A DNA stretch of 64,000 nt from contig NZ_QWEI01000010.1 of assembly GCF_003515775.1 (NCBI RefSeq), positions 62,001-126,000 on the forward strand, in the 5' to 3' direction. The notes under the pieces are model-generated. The model worked only from the letters and a program-made list of their open reading frames with translations. It had not been told where the DNA came from and did no database searches. The position numbers were made by a program, and so were the translations under genes. The stretch is from Ureibacillus yapensis (GTDB lineage: Bacteria; Bacillota; Bacilli; Bacillales_A; Planococcaceae). Each line of letters starts with the position of its first letter. The first letter of the stretch is position 1. Below are positions 8,310-17,772 of this stretch, in pieces.

Positions 8310-9083
8310 TTATTTCCCGGTAAAAACAGGCTTGCGCTTTTCAATAAATGCTTCAATGCCCTCTTTTGCATCTTGTGATTCAAATACAGTGCCAAAAGTG
8401 TTTGCCTCTGCTTTTAAGCCATCAAAATAGTTTTGATGTTTACTATAATGCAGCATCTCGATTGCCGCTTTCAGGGTAATTGGACTCTTAAGTGCAATCT
8501 TTTGGGCGATTTCCACTGTTGTCGATAATACTTCATCAGCGGGAAATGCTTTATTGGCTAGTCCAGCCTGAACCGCTTCCACCCCTGAAATCGGTTCGCT
8601 CGTAAAGAGCATTTCAGCTGCTTTTGCTACCCCAACATATCGCGGCAATCGCTGTGTTCCTGCAAATCCTGGAATTAAACCAAGCTGCAGTTCAGGCAAA
8701 CCAAGCTTTGCATCTTCTGCGACATAGCGGATATGGCATGCCATCGCAAGTTCCAGGCCTCCGCCTAGAGCAGCGCCATGAATGGCCGCAATCACCGGTT
8801 TTGGGAACGTTTCCAACCGTTCAAGCACTTGCTGGCCATAGGAAGCAAATTCAGCAAATTCTTCACCGGAAGACACTTCGGTAAATTCCTTGATGTCTGC
8901 CCCAGCAGAGAAGAATCTCCCTTCTCCGTGGAGTACAATGACACGAATAGCGTCATCATCTTGAACAGAATCCAGCATTTCATCTACTTCTCTTATTAAA
9001 TCTCGCGATAATGCATTTGCAGGCGGTCGTTGAATTGTTGCAATTGCTACCCCTTTGTCAACTTTCCAACTTAAAAATTCCAT
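8310..9083 (-). CDS. Enoyl-CoA hydratase/isomerase (FadB/YsiB type)
   Basis: A 257-residue crotonase-fold enzyme that hydrates trans-2-enoyl-CoA in beta-oxidation. The oxyanion-hole and active-site segments are visible: FFSAGADIKEF near residues 57-67, AAIHGAALGGGLELAMAC near 98-115 and PELQLGLIPGFAGTQRLPR near 128-146. The catalytic Glu pattern (GGGLELAMACH, LPELQLG) is that of true hydratases. The ATG has GGGAGAGTGGGAG upstream. It lies between fadR and etfB, matching B. subtilis ysiB/fadB. Confidence 0.93.
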   Translation of the reverse strand: MEFLSWKVDKGVAIATIQRPPANALSRDLIREVDEMLDSVQDDDAIRVIVLHGEGRFFSAGADIKEFTEVSSGEEFAEFASYGQQVLERLETFPKPVIAAIHGAALGGGLELAMACHIRYVAEDAKLGLPELQLGLIPGFAGTQRLPRYVGVAKAAEMLFTSEPISGVEAVQAGLANKAFPADEVLSTTVEIAQKIALKSPITLKAAIEMLHYSKHQNYFDGLKAEANTFGTVFESQDAKEGIEAFIEKRKPVFTGK

Positions 9084-9140
9084 TCTCCCACTCTCCCAAC
9101 CTCATGTTCTTTCAGTGTAGAACAAGCCCTGAACTTCTCC

Positions 9141-9734
9141 TTAAAGTACAGGTGTACCCGTTAATCCATTTAACAGCAGATAACGTACTTTTGGTGCCGT
9201 TGCTAACAAATCATACCGAAATTCATTCATGACCCATGTCGTAATGCTTTCATCAATTGTTCCAAATACCATTTGCCGTGCAATCCGAACATCCATTGCC
9301 GGATTGAACTCCCCTTTTAACATTCCTTCGATCAGGATCTCATCAAGCAGCTTCAAATATTCTTTTAGAATGGCGTTGATTTTCAGCCTGATTTCCTTGT
9401 TTGACTGCCTTAACTCTAATTGCGTTACTGTTGCGAGGTGGCGATCTTGTGCAAGTACATTAAAATGATTATCAATCATCCGAGATAACTTCTCGCTTGA
9501 AGAATTTCCATTTTGGATAATGTCCTGCAAAGATTCCACAAAGACGGTCATTTTTTCTTGAAAGACAGAAATTAGAATGTCTTCTTTATTTTTGAAATAA
9601 AGATAAATCGTTCCGTCAGCAACGCCTGCTTGTTTGGCAATCTTGGAAACTTGCGCTTGATGGTAGCCGTTTTCTGCAATGACGATAACGGCTGCATCAA
9701 CAATTTGTTTATATTTTGGTTTATCCCGTTTCAT
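9141..9734 (-). CDS. fadR: TetR-family fatty-acid degradation repressor FadR
   Basis: A 197-residue repressor of beta-oxidation genes, released from DNA by long-chain acyl-CoA in B. subtilis. The N-terminal helix-turn-helix (about residues 25-45; VSKIAKQAGVADGTIYLYFKNKEDIL) is nearly identical to B. subtilis FadR (YsiA), and LELRQSNKEIR and FGTIDESITTWVMN are also conserved. A perfect FadR operator lies about 130 bases upstream, so autoregulation is expected. Confidence 0.95.
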   Translation of the reverse strand: MKRDKPKYKQIVDAAVIVIAENGYHQAQVSKIAKQAGVADGTIYLYFKNKEDILISVFQEKMTVFVESLQDIIQNGNSSSEKLSRMIDNHFNVLAQDRHLATVTQLELRQSNKEIRLKINAILKEYLKLLDEILIEGMLKGEFNPAMDVRIARQMVFGTIDESITTWVMNEFRYDLLATAPKVRYLLLNGLTGTPVL

Positions 9735-9859
9735 GCTGTCACCACCAGTTGATTACTTTGGCTTGTCTATAAGCCTATTCGCGATAAAGCCATATTGGCA
9801 TTTATGCCGAATTGGATTGTTTTATTCCTTTTAAAGAAAAAGAAATAAAAAAGAAAATA

Positions 9860-9913
9860 TGAATGACTATTCATTCATATTTTCATATTATCCACAATTT
9901 CTATTTCTGTCAA
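9860..9913 (-). promoter_or_regulatory. Sigma-A promoter with FadR operator upstream of fadR
   Basis: The minus strand has TTGACA (9908-9913), exactly 17 bases, then TATAATA-type TAATAT (9885-9890). The palindrome TGAATGACTATTCATTCA at 9860-9877 matches the FadR consensus at every position and covers the expected transcription start. This drives fadR-fadB-etfB-etfA. Confidence 0.92.
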
Positions 9914-9930
9914 TATTTTCATCTACTAAT

Positions 9931-11622
9931 TTAAGCTTGCAGTTCGGTTAATTTTTGCTTTTCCTCTTCTACTAAAGATCGCCTCAAGATTTTACCTACC
10001 GCTGTCTTTGGAAGCTCTTTTCTGAATTCATACTGCCGTGGCACTTTATAGGCAGCCAGGTTTTGTCGGCAATGTGCATTCAATTCTTCTTCGGTTGCTG
10101 TCTTTCCTTCTTTTAATACAATATATGCTTTTACCGTTTCTCCTCGATAAGAATCAGGGATACCTGCCACAACACATTCTTGAACTGCTTCATGTTCATA
10201 TAAAACTTCTTCGACTTCCCGAGGGTAAATATTAAAGCCTCCTGCTATAATCATATCTTTCTTGCGATCGACAACATAGAAATATCCCGCATCATCCATA
10301 TAACCCAGGTCACCTGTCAGGAACCAACCATCAACAAAAGACATTGCGGTTTCTTCAGGGCGATTATAATACCCTTTCATTACTTGAGGCCCTTTAATGG
10401 CAATTTCGCCAATTTCCCCGGCTGCCAATACTTCTCCCTCAGTGGATTTCAAGATCACCGCTTCTGTATCCGGCCAAGGTACCCCGATGGAGCCTTTAAC
10501 CCGTTGATCCCAGATAAAGTTTACATGGGTTACTGGAGAAGTCTCGGTTAGTCCGTATCCTTCAACCAGCTTGCCTCCGGTAATCTTTTCAAATTTCTCC
10601 TGAACTTCAAGCGGTAAAGGGGCCGAACCGCTTAAGCACGCTGTAATTGAGGAAAGATTATATTTCCCGATATCCGGATGATTTAACAGCCCAATATACA
10701 TGGTTGGGGCACCAGGGAATAAAGTTGGTTTTTGTTTTTCAATTGTTTTAAGCGTTTGTTCTACATCGAATTTCGGCAATAACACCATTTTGTTTCCATT
10801 TAAAACCGATAAAAGAAGTACCGTTGTCATGCCATATACGTGGAAAAATGGCAGTACGCCAAGGATGACTTCTTCCCCGGGTTTGCAGCGATACAGCCAT
10901 GCGTCGCACATTTTCGTATTGGCAATTAGATTTTTGTGTGTAAGCATGACTCCTTTTGGGGAACCTGTCGTGCCGCCTGTATATTGAAGAAGCGCAATTT
11001 CTTCCTCGATTTCAATCTTGTCTTGCTTAACCGGTGTGGGTTCGCTTAGATGCATGATTTCAGTAAATAAGTGGGTCAATCCTTTATGCTCGACCTTCAC
11101 GGTAAAGCCATATTGTTTTTTCTGGATGAAAGGGTAAACTAAATTTTTGGGGAAAGGCAAATAATCTTTTATGCCTGTTATGATAACGTTTTCAATTTGT
11201 GTTGCTTTTAATACTTTCATGATGCGCGGATACAAAATATCCAGAGCTAAAATCACCTTTGCTCCAGAGTCGGCCATTTGATACTGAAGTTCGCGTTCTG
11301 TATAGAGAGGATTTGTTTGCACGACAATACCGCCAGCATATAATGTGCCATAATAGGCAATCACCGACTGTGGACAATTCGGAAGCATAATGGCAACGCG
11401 GTCTCCCCGTTCAACGCCCAATCGCTTCAAGTAATTCGCAAACTTTAAGGAAGATTCATAGAGTTCTTTGTAAGTGACTTCCCTTCCCAAAAAATGAATC
11501 GCCGTTTTATTTGGAAACTTCTCAAAACTCCTTGTTAAAAAACTTTGAACCGGTTCATTTTCATAAGTCAAGCTGTGAGGTATTTCTTTTGGATATTGTG
11601 AAAGCCAGACTTTCTCGGACAT
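9931..11622 (-). CDS. lcfA: Long-chain fatty-acid-CoA ligase
   Basis: A 563-residue adenylate-forming enzyme that activates fatty acids with ATP and CoA before beta-oxidation. Motifs in order: YTGGTTGSPKGV (P-loop, about 215-226), YGLTETSP, GWFLTGDLGYMDDAGYFYVVDRKKDMII and the C-terminal catalytic lysine segment KTAVGKILRR. The ATG has GAGGGGAG. It lies upstream of fadR as in B. subtilis, but no FadR-like palindrome was found in the 140 bases before it. Confidence 0.96.
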   Translation of the reverse strand: MSEKVWLSQYPKEIPHSLTYENEPVQSFLTRSFEKFPNKTAIHFLGREVTYKELYESSLKFANYLKRLGVERGDRVAIMLPNCPQSVIAYYGTLYAGGIVVQTNPLYTERELQYQMADSGAKVILALDILYPRIMKVLKATQIENVIITGIKDYLPFPKNLVYPFIQKKQYGFTVKVEHKGLTHLFTEIMHLSEPTPVKQDKIEIEEEIALLQYTGGTTGSPKGVMLTHKNLIANTKMCDAWLYRCKPGEEVILGVLPFFHVYGMTTVLLLSVLNGNKMVLLPKFDVEQTLKTIEKQKPTLFPGAPTMYIGLLNHPDIGKYNLSSITACLSGSAPLPLEVQEKFEKITGGKLVEGYGLTETSPVTHVNFIWDQRVKGSIGVPWPDTEAVILKSTEGEVLAAGEIGEIAIKGPQVMKGYYNRPEETAMSFVDGWFLTGDLGYMDDAGYFYVVDRKKDMIIAGGFNIYPREVEEVLYEHEAVQECVVAGIPDSYRGETVKAYIVLKEGKTATEEELNAHCRQNLAAYKVPRQYEFRKELPKTAVGKILRRSLVEEEKQKLTELQA

Positions 11623-11780
11623 CCATTCAACAACTCCCCTCGTTCAATGTTTTAAATTTTCTTACAATTTATTATAATGGAAAATCATAAGGCTTTCAAA
11701 CCATTTTTGCAAAATAATCTATTTTATGCTAGAAATTACATTTATTTTCTATTTAGTTCGTATTTTTAAGGATAAAAAAA

Positions 11781-11812
11781 GAACTGCCTCGAATTTTCTC
11801 AAGACAGCTCCC
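11781..11812 (-). terminator. Terminator after yshE and the small peptide gene
   Basis: GAACTGCCT (11781-11789) pairs with AGACAGCTC (11802-11810) with G-U pairs. The minus strand continues as CTTTTTTTAT. It separates the mutS2-yshE transcript from lcfA. Confidence 0.8.
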
Positions 11813-11857
11813 TTCTTTAACCTCTTTTAATCGGAAGATAGATCCCGGTTGATTAAG

Positions 11858-11938
11858 CTAAAGAGTGGACAAATAATAAATGCCCACAATAATAAATATT
11901 AAACAGACAACAATCAGTACTTTCGCTAATTTCTCCAT
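11858..11938 (-). CDS. 26-residue membrane peptide
   Basis: A short frame, MEKLAKVLIVVCLIFIIVG followed by IYYLSTL, has AGGAGC seven bases before its ATG. It has two lysines at the N terminus and one hydrophobic helix, as expected for a single-pass small membrane protein. It lies 48 bases after yshE and directly before a terminator, so it would be co-transcribed. I do not recognise a family. Translation is inferred from the ribosome binding site and composition. Confidence 0.6.
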   Translation of the reverse strand: MEKLAKVLIVVCLIFIIVGIYYLSTL

Positions 11939-11986
11939 AATTGTGCTCCTAATAGAATGCGCCTATCGTTATGTACCTTCTTGCCA

Positions 11987-12397
11987 TTAAATGCTTGCAC
12001 CAATGACGAAGGATAATCCAAGCGAAATTGTGAACGATATAAACCCTACCGATCGATTATCGTTTGCAATTTCATCATCTACATTAAAACGAGGCGTCAA
12101 AAATTCGAATAGTACATAAGCAAAAATCAGTAACGTAAAACCAAATAAGCCCCATCCCATCATTTCCAGCAACGTAGAATGACGACCTATGGAATATCTG
12201 AAAATATTGCATACACCCAGTATTTTACCGCCTGTTGAAAGGGCAACGGCAACATTCCCGTTCTTTATTTCTTCCCAATTTTTATATTTTGTCACCAATT
12301 CAAAGATGACCATTGAAACGAGTAAACAAAGTACCACAACACTGAAGTAACCTGCCGTTTGTACTAAAGGGTGTTGCCAAAAACTTGTTTCCAGCAT
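11987..12397 (-). CDS. yshE: YshE-like DUF350 membrane protein
   Basis: A 136-residue integral membrane protein with four hydrophobic segments, closely similar to B. subtilis YshE (segments YKNWEEIKNGNVAVALSTGGKI, GLFGFTLLIFAYVLFEFLTP and ENDNRSVGFISF-like). DUF350 proteins have no firm molecular function. The start at the second methionine (MLETSFWQ) has AAAGGGG nine bases upstream; the first ATG lies too close to it. It sits between mutS2 and lcfA as in B. subtilis. Confidence 0.9.
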   Translation of the reverse strand: MLETSFWQHPLVQTAGYFSVVVLCLLVSMVIFELVTKYKNWEEIKNGNVAVALSTGGKILGVCNIFRYSIGRHSTLLEMMGWGLFGFTLLIFAYVLFEFLTPRFNVDDEIANDNRSVGFISFTISLGLSFVIGASI

Positions 12398-12476
12398 GAA
12401 AGCCATCCCCTTTGCTAAAAATTAATACGCTCCTTACCTGAGCTTTTCGTATAGGTGAAACTGTGCTGAATTAGGA

Positions 12477-14843
12477 TTATTTTAGTTCTACAACCGTAAC
12501 GCCAAATCCACCTTCGCCAGCCTCACCATATCGGAATGACTTTACACGCTTATGGCCTTTCAGATAGTTCTGGATTCCTTGTCTCAAAGCACCTGTACCT
12601 TTTCCATGAATAATCGATACCCTAGAATAATTTGCCAAAAGTGCATCATCAATATATTTCTCTGTTCGCAAAATGGCATCCTCATAACGCTCGCCGCGCA
12701 AATCCAATTCCAGCTTGACATGATTATTGCGATTTCGAACATTGGTCATCACTGCAGTTTGCTTTCCTTTTTCAGGTTTTACATACTCCAAATCAGACTC
12801 CTCCAGTTTCATTTTTAGAATACCGATTTGGACAACCCATTCATTTTTGGATGCTTTTTCAACCAGCGTACCTTTTTGGCCATAGCTGAGGACTTTTACT
12901 TCGTCGCCCACTTTTAAATTTTGGGCGCGTTCTCTTATTTGAGCCTGTTTTTTCAGGACGGGATTGTCTTCCGGAACAATTCCTTCCAATTTTTTTCTGG
13001 CTTCAATCAGCTCATGGTCTTTTACCGCCTTGCTTGCATTCTCGCGGAGTTCGCGCAATTCAGCAATGACCTTTTCGGATTCGCTCTTTGCTTCATCCAC
13101 AATTTTACGAGCTTTTTCTTTTGCTTTTTTCTCTAATGCTTCTTTTTTCTCTTCATACGTACGAAGGCGCTCTTCCAGTTGTTCATGCAGGTTTTGAGCT
13201 TCTCCCAGCAATGCGTGCGCTTCTTCTGCTTCGCGTTCAGAGCGGCGTCTGCTTTCCTCCAGAGAAGCAATCATTGATTCCACTTCATGGCGATCTGTAC
13301 CTGTAAATGACTTAGCCTGATTGATGATCGAATCGCTTAGACCAAGTCGTTTGGAAATTTCAAAGGCATTTGACCGTCCTGGCACCCCAATTAATAATCG
13401 ATAAGTTGGGCTTAACGTCTCGACATCGAATTCCACGCTTGCATTGACAACGCCTGGTCGGTTGTAGCCATATGCTTTTAACTCGGGATAATGGGTTGTG
13501 GCCATCACGCGTGCTCCACGGCCAACAACTTCATCCAAAATGGAAATGGCCAATGCTGCCCCTTCCTGTGGATCTGTACCCGCTCCCAGCTCGTCAAATA
13601 TCACAAGAGATTGGTCGTCAAACTTGCCTAAAATGTCCACGATATTCACCATATGGGAAGAAAACGTTGATAAGGACTGCTCAATGGATTGCTCATCCCC
13701 AATATCCGCAAATAATTGCTGGAATACAGCCAGCTCAGAACCATCCAGGGCAGGTACCGGCAAGCCTGCTTGGGCCATTAACGTGCATAGCCCAACGGTT
13801 TTTAATGTTACCGTTTTACCTCCTGTATTTGGACCTGTAATGACGATGGCCGTAATATCATCCCCAAATTCAATCGTATTCGGTACTGCTTCCTCAATTG
13901 AAATAAGCGGGTGCCTTGCACGAACCAAGCGAATATAACCTTTTTGATTCATTTTCGGTTTTGTACATTTATTGGCTTGCCCGTACTTCCCCTTTGCCAT
14001 AATCACATCGATATCTCCAAGGATTTGCACGAGCACAAATAAATCGTGTGCCACTTCCTGCACTTTTGCGGATAATTCCAACAGAATACGTTCGATTTCC
14101 GCTTTTTCCTTCACTTTTAACCGTTGAATTTCGTTATTTGCTTGTACAACTGACTCCGGTTCTATGAAAAGCGTTTGGCCGGAGGAAGATTGATCATGAA
14201 CAATCCCGCCATAATGACCACGATATTCTTGTTTAACCGGAATGACAAAACGATCATTTCGGATGGTAACAATTGCGTCTGAAAGCATTTTTGTGGCATT
14301 CGATCCACGGGTTAAACTTTCTAATTTTTGACGCACTTTCGCCTCTTCTGCTCGAAGGGATTGTCGGATCGATCGTAATGTAACGCTCGCGGAGTCCAGC
14401 ACTGCCCCGTTATCATCAATACAATCATTGATTTCATGCTGCAATGCCGTCAGAATCGGCATTTGCTCTCTTCTTTCGATAAAATGAGGAATGCTGATGT
14501 TGCCTTCTTGCTCAATATCCTCGATAAAATTTCGCAGTATGCGGCTTGCACGGATTGTGCTTGCAATTTCCATTAATTCCATAGGGCTTAACATGCCGCC
14601 GATTTGTGCCCGCTTTGCATGTGGACGCACATCAAAGATTCCACCCATCGGGACATTTCCTTTTACTCGCAAAATGGAAAGCCCTTCATCCATCTCTTCC
14701 AAAAGTTCGACTACTTTATCAAAATCAGTTTCGGGAATTAGCTGTTCAATCTGGTTTTTTCCTAATGAAGAAGTGCAATAACTTGCTACTCGTTCACGTA
14801 CTTTCCCAAACTCCAATGTTTTCAATGCGCGTTCTGCAATCAC
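12477..14843 (-). CDS. mutS2: Endonuclease/ATPase MutS2
   Basis: MutS2 is a MutS paralogue linked to suppression of homologous recombination and to ribosome rescue in Bacillales. It has 788 residues. In order: MutS core, Walker A (GPNTGGKT, about residue 335), Walker B (VIFDELGAGTDPQEGAAL), a long charged coiled coil (about 510-620), a KOW-like segment (GDEVKVLSYGQKGTLVEK) and a C-terminal Smr nuclease domain (LDLRGERYEDA; IIHGKGTGALR). The start is the GTG preceded by AGGAGGTG at ideal spacing, nine codons inside the longest frame. It follows polX. Confidence 0.95.
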   Translation of the reverse strand: MIAERALKTLEFGKVRERVASYCTSSLGKNQIEQLIPETDFDKVVELLEEMDEGLSILRVKGNVPMGGIFDVRPHAKRAQIGGMLSPMELMEIASTIRASRILRNFIEDIEQEGNISIPHFIERREQMPILTALQHEINDCIDDNGAVLDSASVTLRSIRQSLRAEEAKVRQKLESLTRGSNATKMLSDAIVTIRNDRFVIPVKQEYRGHYGGIVHDQSSSGQTLFIEPESVVQANNEIQRLKVKEKAEIERILLELSAKVQEVAHDLFVLVQILGDIDVIMAKGKYGQANKCTKPKMNQKGYIRLVRARHPLISIEEAVPNTIEFGDDITAIVITGPNTGGKTVTLKTVGLCTLMAQAGLPVPALDGSELAVFQQLFADIGDEQSIEQSLSTFSSHMVNIVDILGKFDDQSLVIFDELGAGTDPQEGAALAISILDEVVGRGARVMATTHYPELKAYGYNRPGVVNASVEFDVETLSPTYRLLIGVPGRSNAFEISKRLGLSDSIINQAKSFTGTDRHEVESMIASLEESRRRSEREAEEAHALLGEAQNLHEQLEERLRTYEEKKEALEKKAKEKARKIVDEAKSESEKVIAELRELRENASKAVKDHELIEARKKLEGIVPEDNPVLKKQAQIRERAQNLKVGDEVKVLSYGQKGTLVEKASKNEWVVQIGILKMKLEESDLEYVKPEKGKQTAVMTNVRNRNNHVKLELDLRGERYEDAILRTEKYIDDALLANYSRVSIIHGKGTGALRQGIQNYLKGHKRVKSFRYGEAGEGGFGVTVVELK

Positions 14844-14876
14844 TCCCGAACACCTCCTACTTAAACTCATTGTTAT

Positions 14877-16586
14877 TTACTTGTTTTTCTTAATAAAAGT
14901 TTCAAATTTATCCAAACTCCATGTATTTACGATTAATTCTTTTTTCAACCATGCTTTCTGGGCATACTTTGTTCCAATTTCCATAACATCCAACTGTTCA
15001 ATGGCATGCGCATCGGTATTAATGGCGATTGGTACATTCCATTCCATCGCCATCATTAAATGTTCGATGCATAAATCAAGCCGGTACGGACTCGCATTGA
15101 GTTCCAATATCTTTCCAAACTCTGCTGCCCATTTGATCAATTGAGGCATATCTGGATTATAACCTTCCCGCTGCCCAATAATACGGCCCGTTGGATGGGC
15201 AATCATATGCACATAAGGATTTTGGGCGGCTGTATGCAACCGCTCCATGATGGTCTCTTGCGGCTGCGAAAAACTTGAATGGATGGATGCAATCACAAAG
15301 TCCAACTCTTTTAATACTTCATTTTCAAAGTCCAATGTACCATTCGGCAAAATATCCATCTCGGTTCCCGCAAAAAGACGGAATTCCGGATGCGCTTCAT
15401 TGAATTCGTAGATTTCGATGCGCTGTTTTTGCAAGCGTTCAGGCGTTAATCCATTGGCCACTTTTAAATACTGGGAATGGTCTGTGATGACACCATGTGT
15501 GTAGCCGCGCTGAATCAACGCTTCTCCCATCTCTTTTACCGTATGGGCACCATCGGACCAAGTTGTATGCATATGCAAATCGGCAACAATTTGATCAAGT
15601 GAAACAAGTTCTTCCAGCTCGTCTAAACGCTCTAGTTCTTTACCTGATTCGCGAACGGTCGGCGGAATGAATGGCAAATCAAAATGCGCAAAAAACTCCT
15701 CTTCCGACTCAAATGTGTGGATCGATCCATCCGGTTGTTCAACACCGTATTCGCTAATTTTTTTGCCTTGTTCTTTTGCAAGCTGGCGCATGCGTACATT
15801 ATGATCCTTGGAACCTGTAAAATGATGCAGCGCTGTTGCATATTCATGTAATGCTACCAGCCGAAAATCAACACTTACCGGATCCTCTGCATCCAGAACG
15901 ACAGAAACCTTTGTATCTCCGGCAGCTACCACTTCTTTAATTACGAGCTGTTTCAATAATTGGTCTTTTACTTCGCTTGGCTGTTCTGTCGCAACGATAA
16001 AATCAATATCTTTGCTCATTTCACTGACTCGTCGGAAACTGCCCGCAACAGAAAACTTTTGAATTTCCGGTATACGATTCAGTAGTTCGTTCACCTCAGC
16101 CACGATTTGCTGCAAGTACCAAATTGGCAAACGCTCACTGCGTTCTCCAAAATGCTCCAGTTCTTTCATAATCTTTTCTTCGGTCTTTGCCCCAAAGCCC
16201 GAGAGCTTTTGAACTTGATGAGCCTCACATGCAGCTTTCAAGCTTTCTGCACTGTCGACTCCCAATTCGCTATAAAGCTTCGCTAGTTTTTTCCCACCCA
16301 GGCCAGGCAGTTTCAGAAGCGGAATTAATCCTTTAGGAACGGCGTCTTCCAATTCTTTCAGCTGGGAAGACTGCCCGGTTTCGATTAAATCATGAATCAC
16401 GGCAGCTGTTCCCTTTCCGATTCCTTTTAGCTTTGTTATATCTTCTATTTCATTGAGACTGCGTTCGTCCAATTCGAGTGCATTGGCTGCTTTGCGGAAA
16501 GCGGATACTTTAAAAGGATTCTCGCCTTGGAGCTCAAGCAGCAATGCAATTTTTTCTAGTGTTTTAATAACGATTTTTTTGTTCAT
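14877..16586 (-). CDS. polX: DNA polymerase/3'-5' exonuclease PolX
   Basis: A family X repair polymerase, 569 residues like B. subtilis YshC. In order: helix-hairpin-helix repeats (KLKGIGKGTAAVIHDL; LKLPGLGGKKLAKLYSELG), a nucleotidyltransferase centre (AGSFRR...DIDFIVAT, about 185-204), SVDFRLV, and a C-terminal PHP domain (ADLHMHTTWSDGAH, TDHSQYL, IASIHSSFSQP, AHPTGR, NTDAH) giving a metal-dependent 3'-5' exonuclease. The start ATG is preceded by GAGGAGGTACAAC. It probably acts in base excision repair of sporulating and stationary cells. Confidence 0.95.
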   Translation of the reverse strand: MNKKIVIKTLEKIALLLELQGENPFKVSAFRKAANALELDERSLNEIEDITKLKGIGKGTAAVIHDLIETGQSSQLKELEDAVPKGLIPLLKLPGLGGKKLAKLYSELGVDSAESLKAACEAHQVQKLSGFGAKTEEKIMKELEHFGERSERLPIWYLQQIVAEVNELLNRIPEIQKFSVAGSFRRVSEMSKDIDFIVATEQPSEVKDQLLKQLVIKEVVAAGDTKVSVVLDAEDPVSVDFRLVALHEYATALHHFTGSKDHNVRMRQLAKEQGKKISEYGVEQPDGSIHTFESEEEFFAHFDLPFIPPTVRESGKELERLDELEELVSLDQIVADLHMHTTWSDGAHTVKEMGEALIQRGYTHGVITDHSQYLKVANGLTPERLQKQRIEIYEFNEAHPEFRLFAGTEMDILPNGTLDFENEVLKELDFVIASIHSSFSQPQETIMERLHTAAQNPYVHMIAHPTGRIIGQREGYNPDMPQLIKWAAEFGKILELNASPYRLDLCIEHLMMAMEWNVPIAINTDAHAIEQLDVMEIGTKYAQKAWLKKELIVNTWSLDKFETFIKKNK

Positions 16587-16627
16587 GTTGTACCTCCTCA
16601 TACATTGTACATTCCCGTTCGCGGAAA

Positions 16628-16665
16628 AAGGAAATGCCCCAAAAGTCGCTTTGGGACATTTCCTT
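16628..16665 (-). terminator. Hairpin terminator between cvpA and polX
   Basis: A 13-base stem (16628-16640 with 16653-16665) is followed on the minus strand by CTTTTTCC. It likely ends the zapA-cvpA transcript before polX. Confidence 0.75.
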
Positions 16666-16772
16666 TACATTGATAGTCAAACGACAGACAACTATAAAAT
16701 TGATCACTATTAATGTGCCTTGCTTATGGATGACTCTCGAAAGCTTCCTCACATTATAAGTTGTAATTTAAA

Positions 16773-17315
16773 CTATCCTTCTTTATAGATATACCACCAA
16801 TCTTGAACCATGTTAGTAAAAATTGGTGTATGTTCCAACATGAGATTGGCTATAATGGAATTTCCCATCAGATTTTGCATTGAATCGATCGGGAGCAATG
16901 CCAAGACATAAAGTATAATAAATAAAATGAGATAAAACTCAATGAATGCAAGTACAGCACCAAGCAAGCGGTTCACTGAATTCAATACAGGCAAATATGT
17001 CAGGAAATCGAAAATCGAACCGAGTATTTGCAATGCTAGTTTGACAGCAAAGAAGATCACGGCAAATGCGATGATTCGATAAAATGTCTGGTCCACATTC
17101 AGCGCATCAAGCATGAGCATCATGGACGAATCTTCCGAAACACCTGGATAGGGAATCCACAATACAAACTTGTCTGCAAGTGGTTTATAATAGATATAAG
17201 CTACAATCAGTGCAACGAAAATGCTGACAAGATGAATCGCTTGCACAATAAAGCCTCGTTTAAGCCCTAGTAGAATACTAGCAGCAAAACAGATTAATAA
17301 AAGTATGTCTAGCAT
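16773..17315 (-). CDS. CvpA-family membrane protein (YshB)
   Basis: A 180-residue protein with four predicted transmembrane helices. It begins MLDILLLICFAASILLGLKRGF, a typical CvpA/YshB opening. In enterobacteria CvpA affects colicin V export and bile tolerance; the Bacillus role is not settled. The ATG at 17315 has AAAGGG (inside the zapA stop region) nine bases upstream. An in-frame TTG at 17324 would overlap zapA. It is probably coupled to zapA. Confidence 0.85.
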   Translation of the reverse strand: MLDILLLICFAASILLGLKRGFIVQAIHLVSIFVALIVAYIYYKPLADKFVLWIPYPGVSEDSSMMLMLDALNVDQTFYRIIAFAVIFFAVKLALQILGSIFDFLTYLPVLNSVNRLLGAVLAFIEFYLILFIILYVLALLPIDSMQNLMGNSIIANLMLEHTPIFTNMVQDWWYIYKEG

Positions 17316-17320
17316 GAAAT

Positions 17321-17581
17321 TCAACCCTTTAACTTTTTCAATTCTTCTTCAAGCATTTCAACTTGTTCTTTTAATTTCAATAATTCATGTACGGTATTGA
17401 CAGCTGTTAGAACGGCAAGCTTCGCACTATCTAATGAAGGATTATGTACACGTATTTCTCGCATTTTATCATCTACTATAGAAGCAACTAATCGCATATG
17501 TCCCGTAGATTCCGGACCCACCATTTTATAGGCGTGACCGTAAATTTCTACAGATATACGATTTTTTTCTTGTTCCGCCAA
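17321..17581 (-). CDS. zapA: Cell division protein ZapA
   Basis: An 86-residue FtsZ-ring stabiliser. The N-terminal beta hairpin ([14 protein letters not shown]) and the C-terminal coiled coil ([19 protein letters not shown]) fit the family. The start is TTG with AGGAGG seven bases before it. It is divergent from rnhC and followed by cvpA, the order seen in B. subtilis. Confidence 0.93.
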   Translation of the reverse strand: MAEQEKNRISVEIYGHAYKMVGPESTGHMRLVASIVDDKMREIRVHNPSLDSAKLAVLTAVNTVHELLKLKEQVEMLEEELKKLKG

Positions 17582-17772
17582 TGCAATACCTCCTAAAACG
17601 TAAGCAAAAAACCAGTATGATCATTATCGTTCAAATCTTTCATATCAGTGAGTTTAGCTTATGAATTATAGACTTTATACCTTGATTCGTATTTACTTTG
17701 CAAATTTATAATACATATCATACCATGAAACTGTTTTTGATGTGAACCTGTAACCAAGAAAGGAACGAACTT

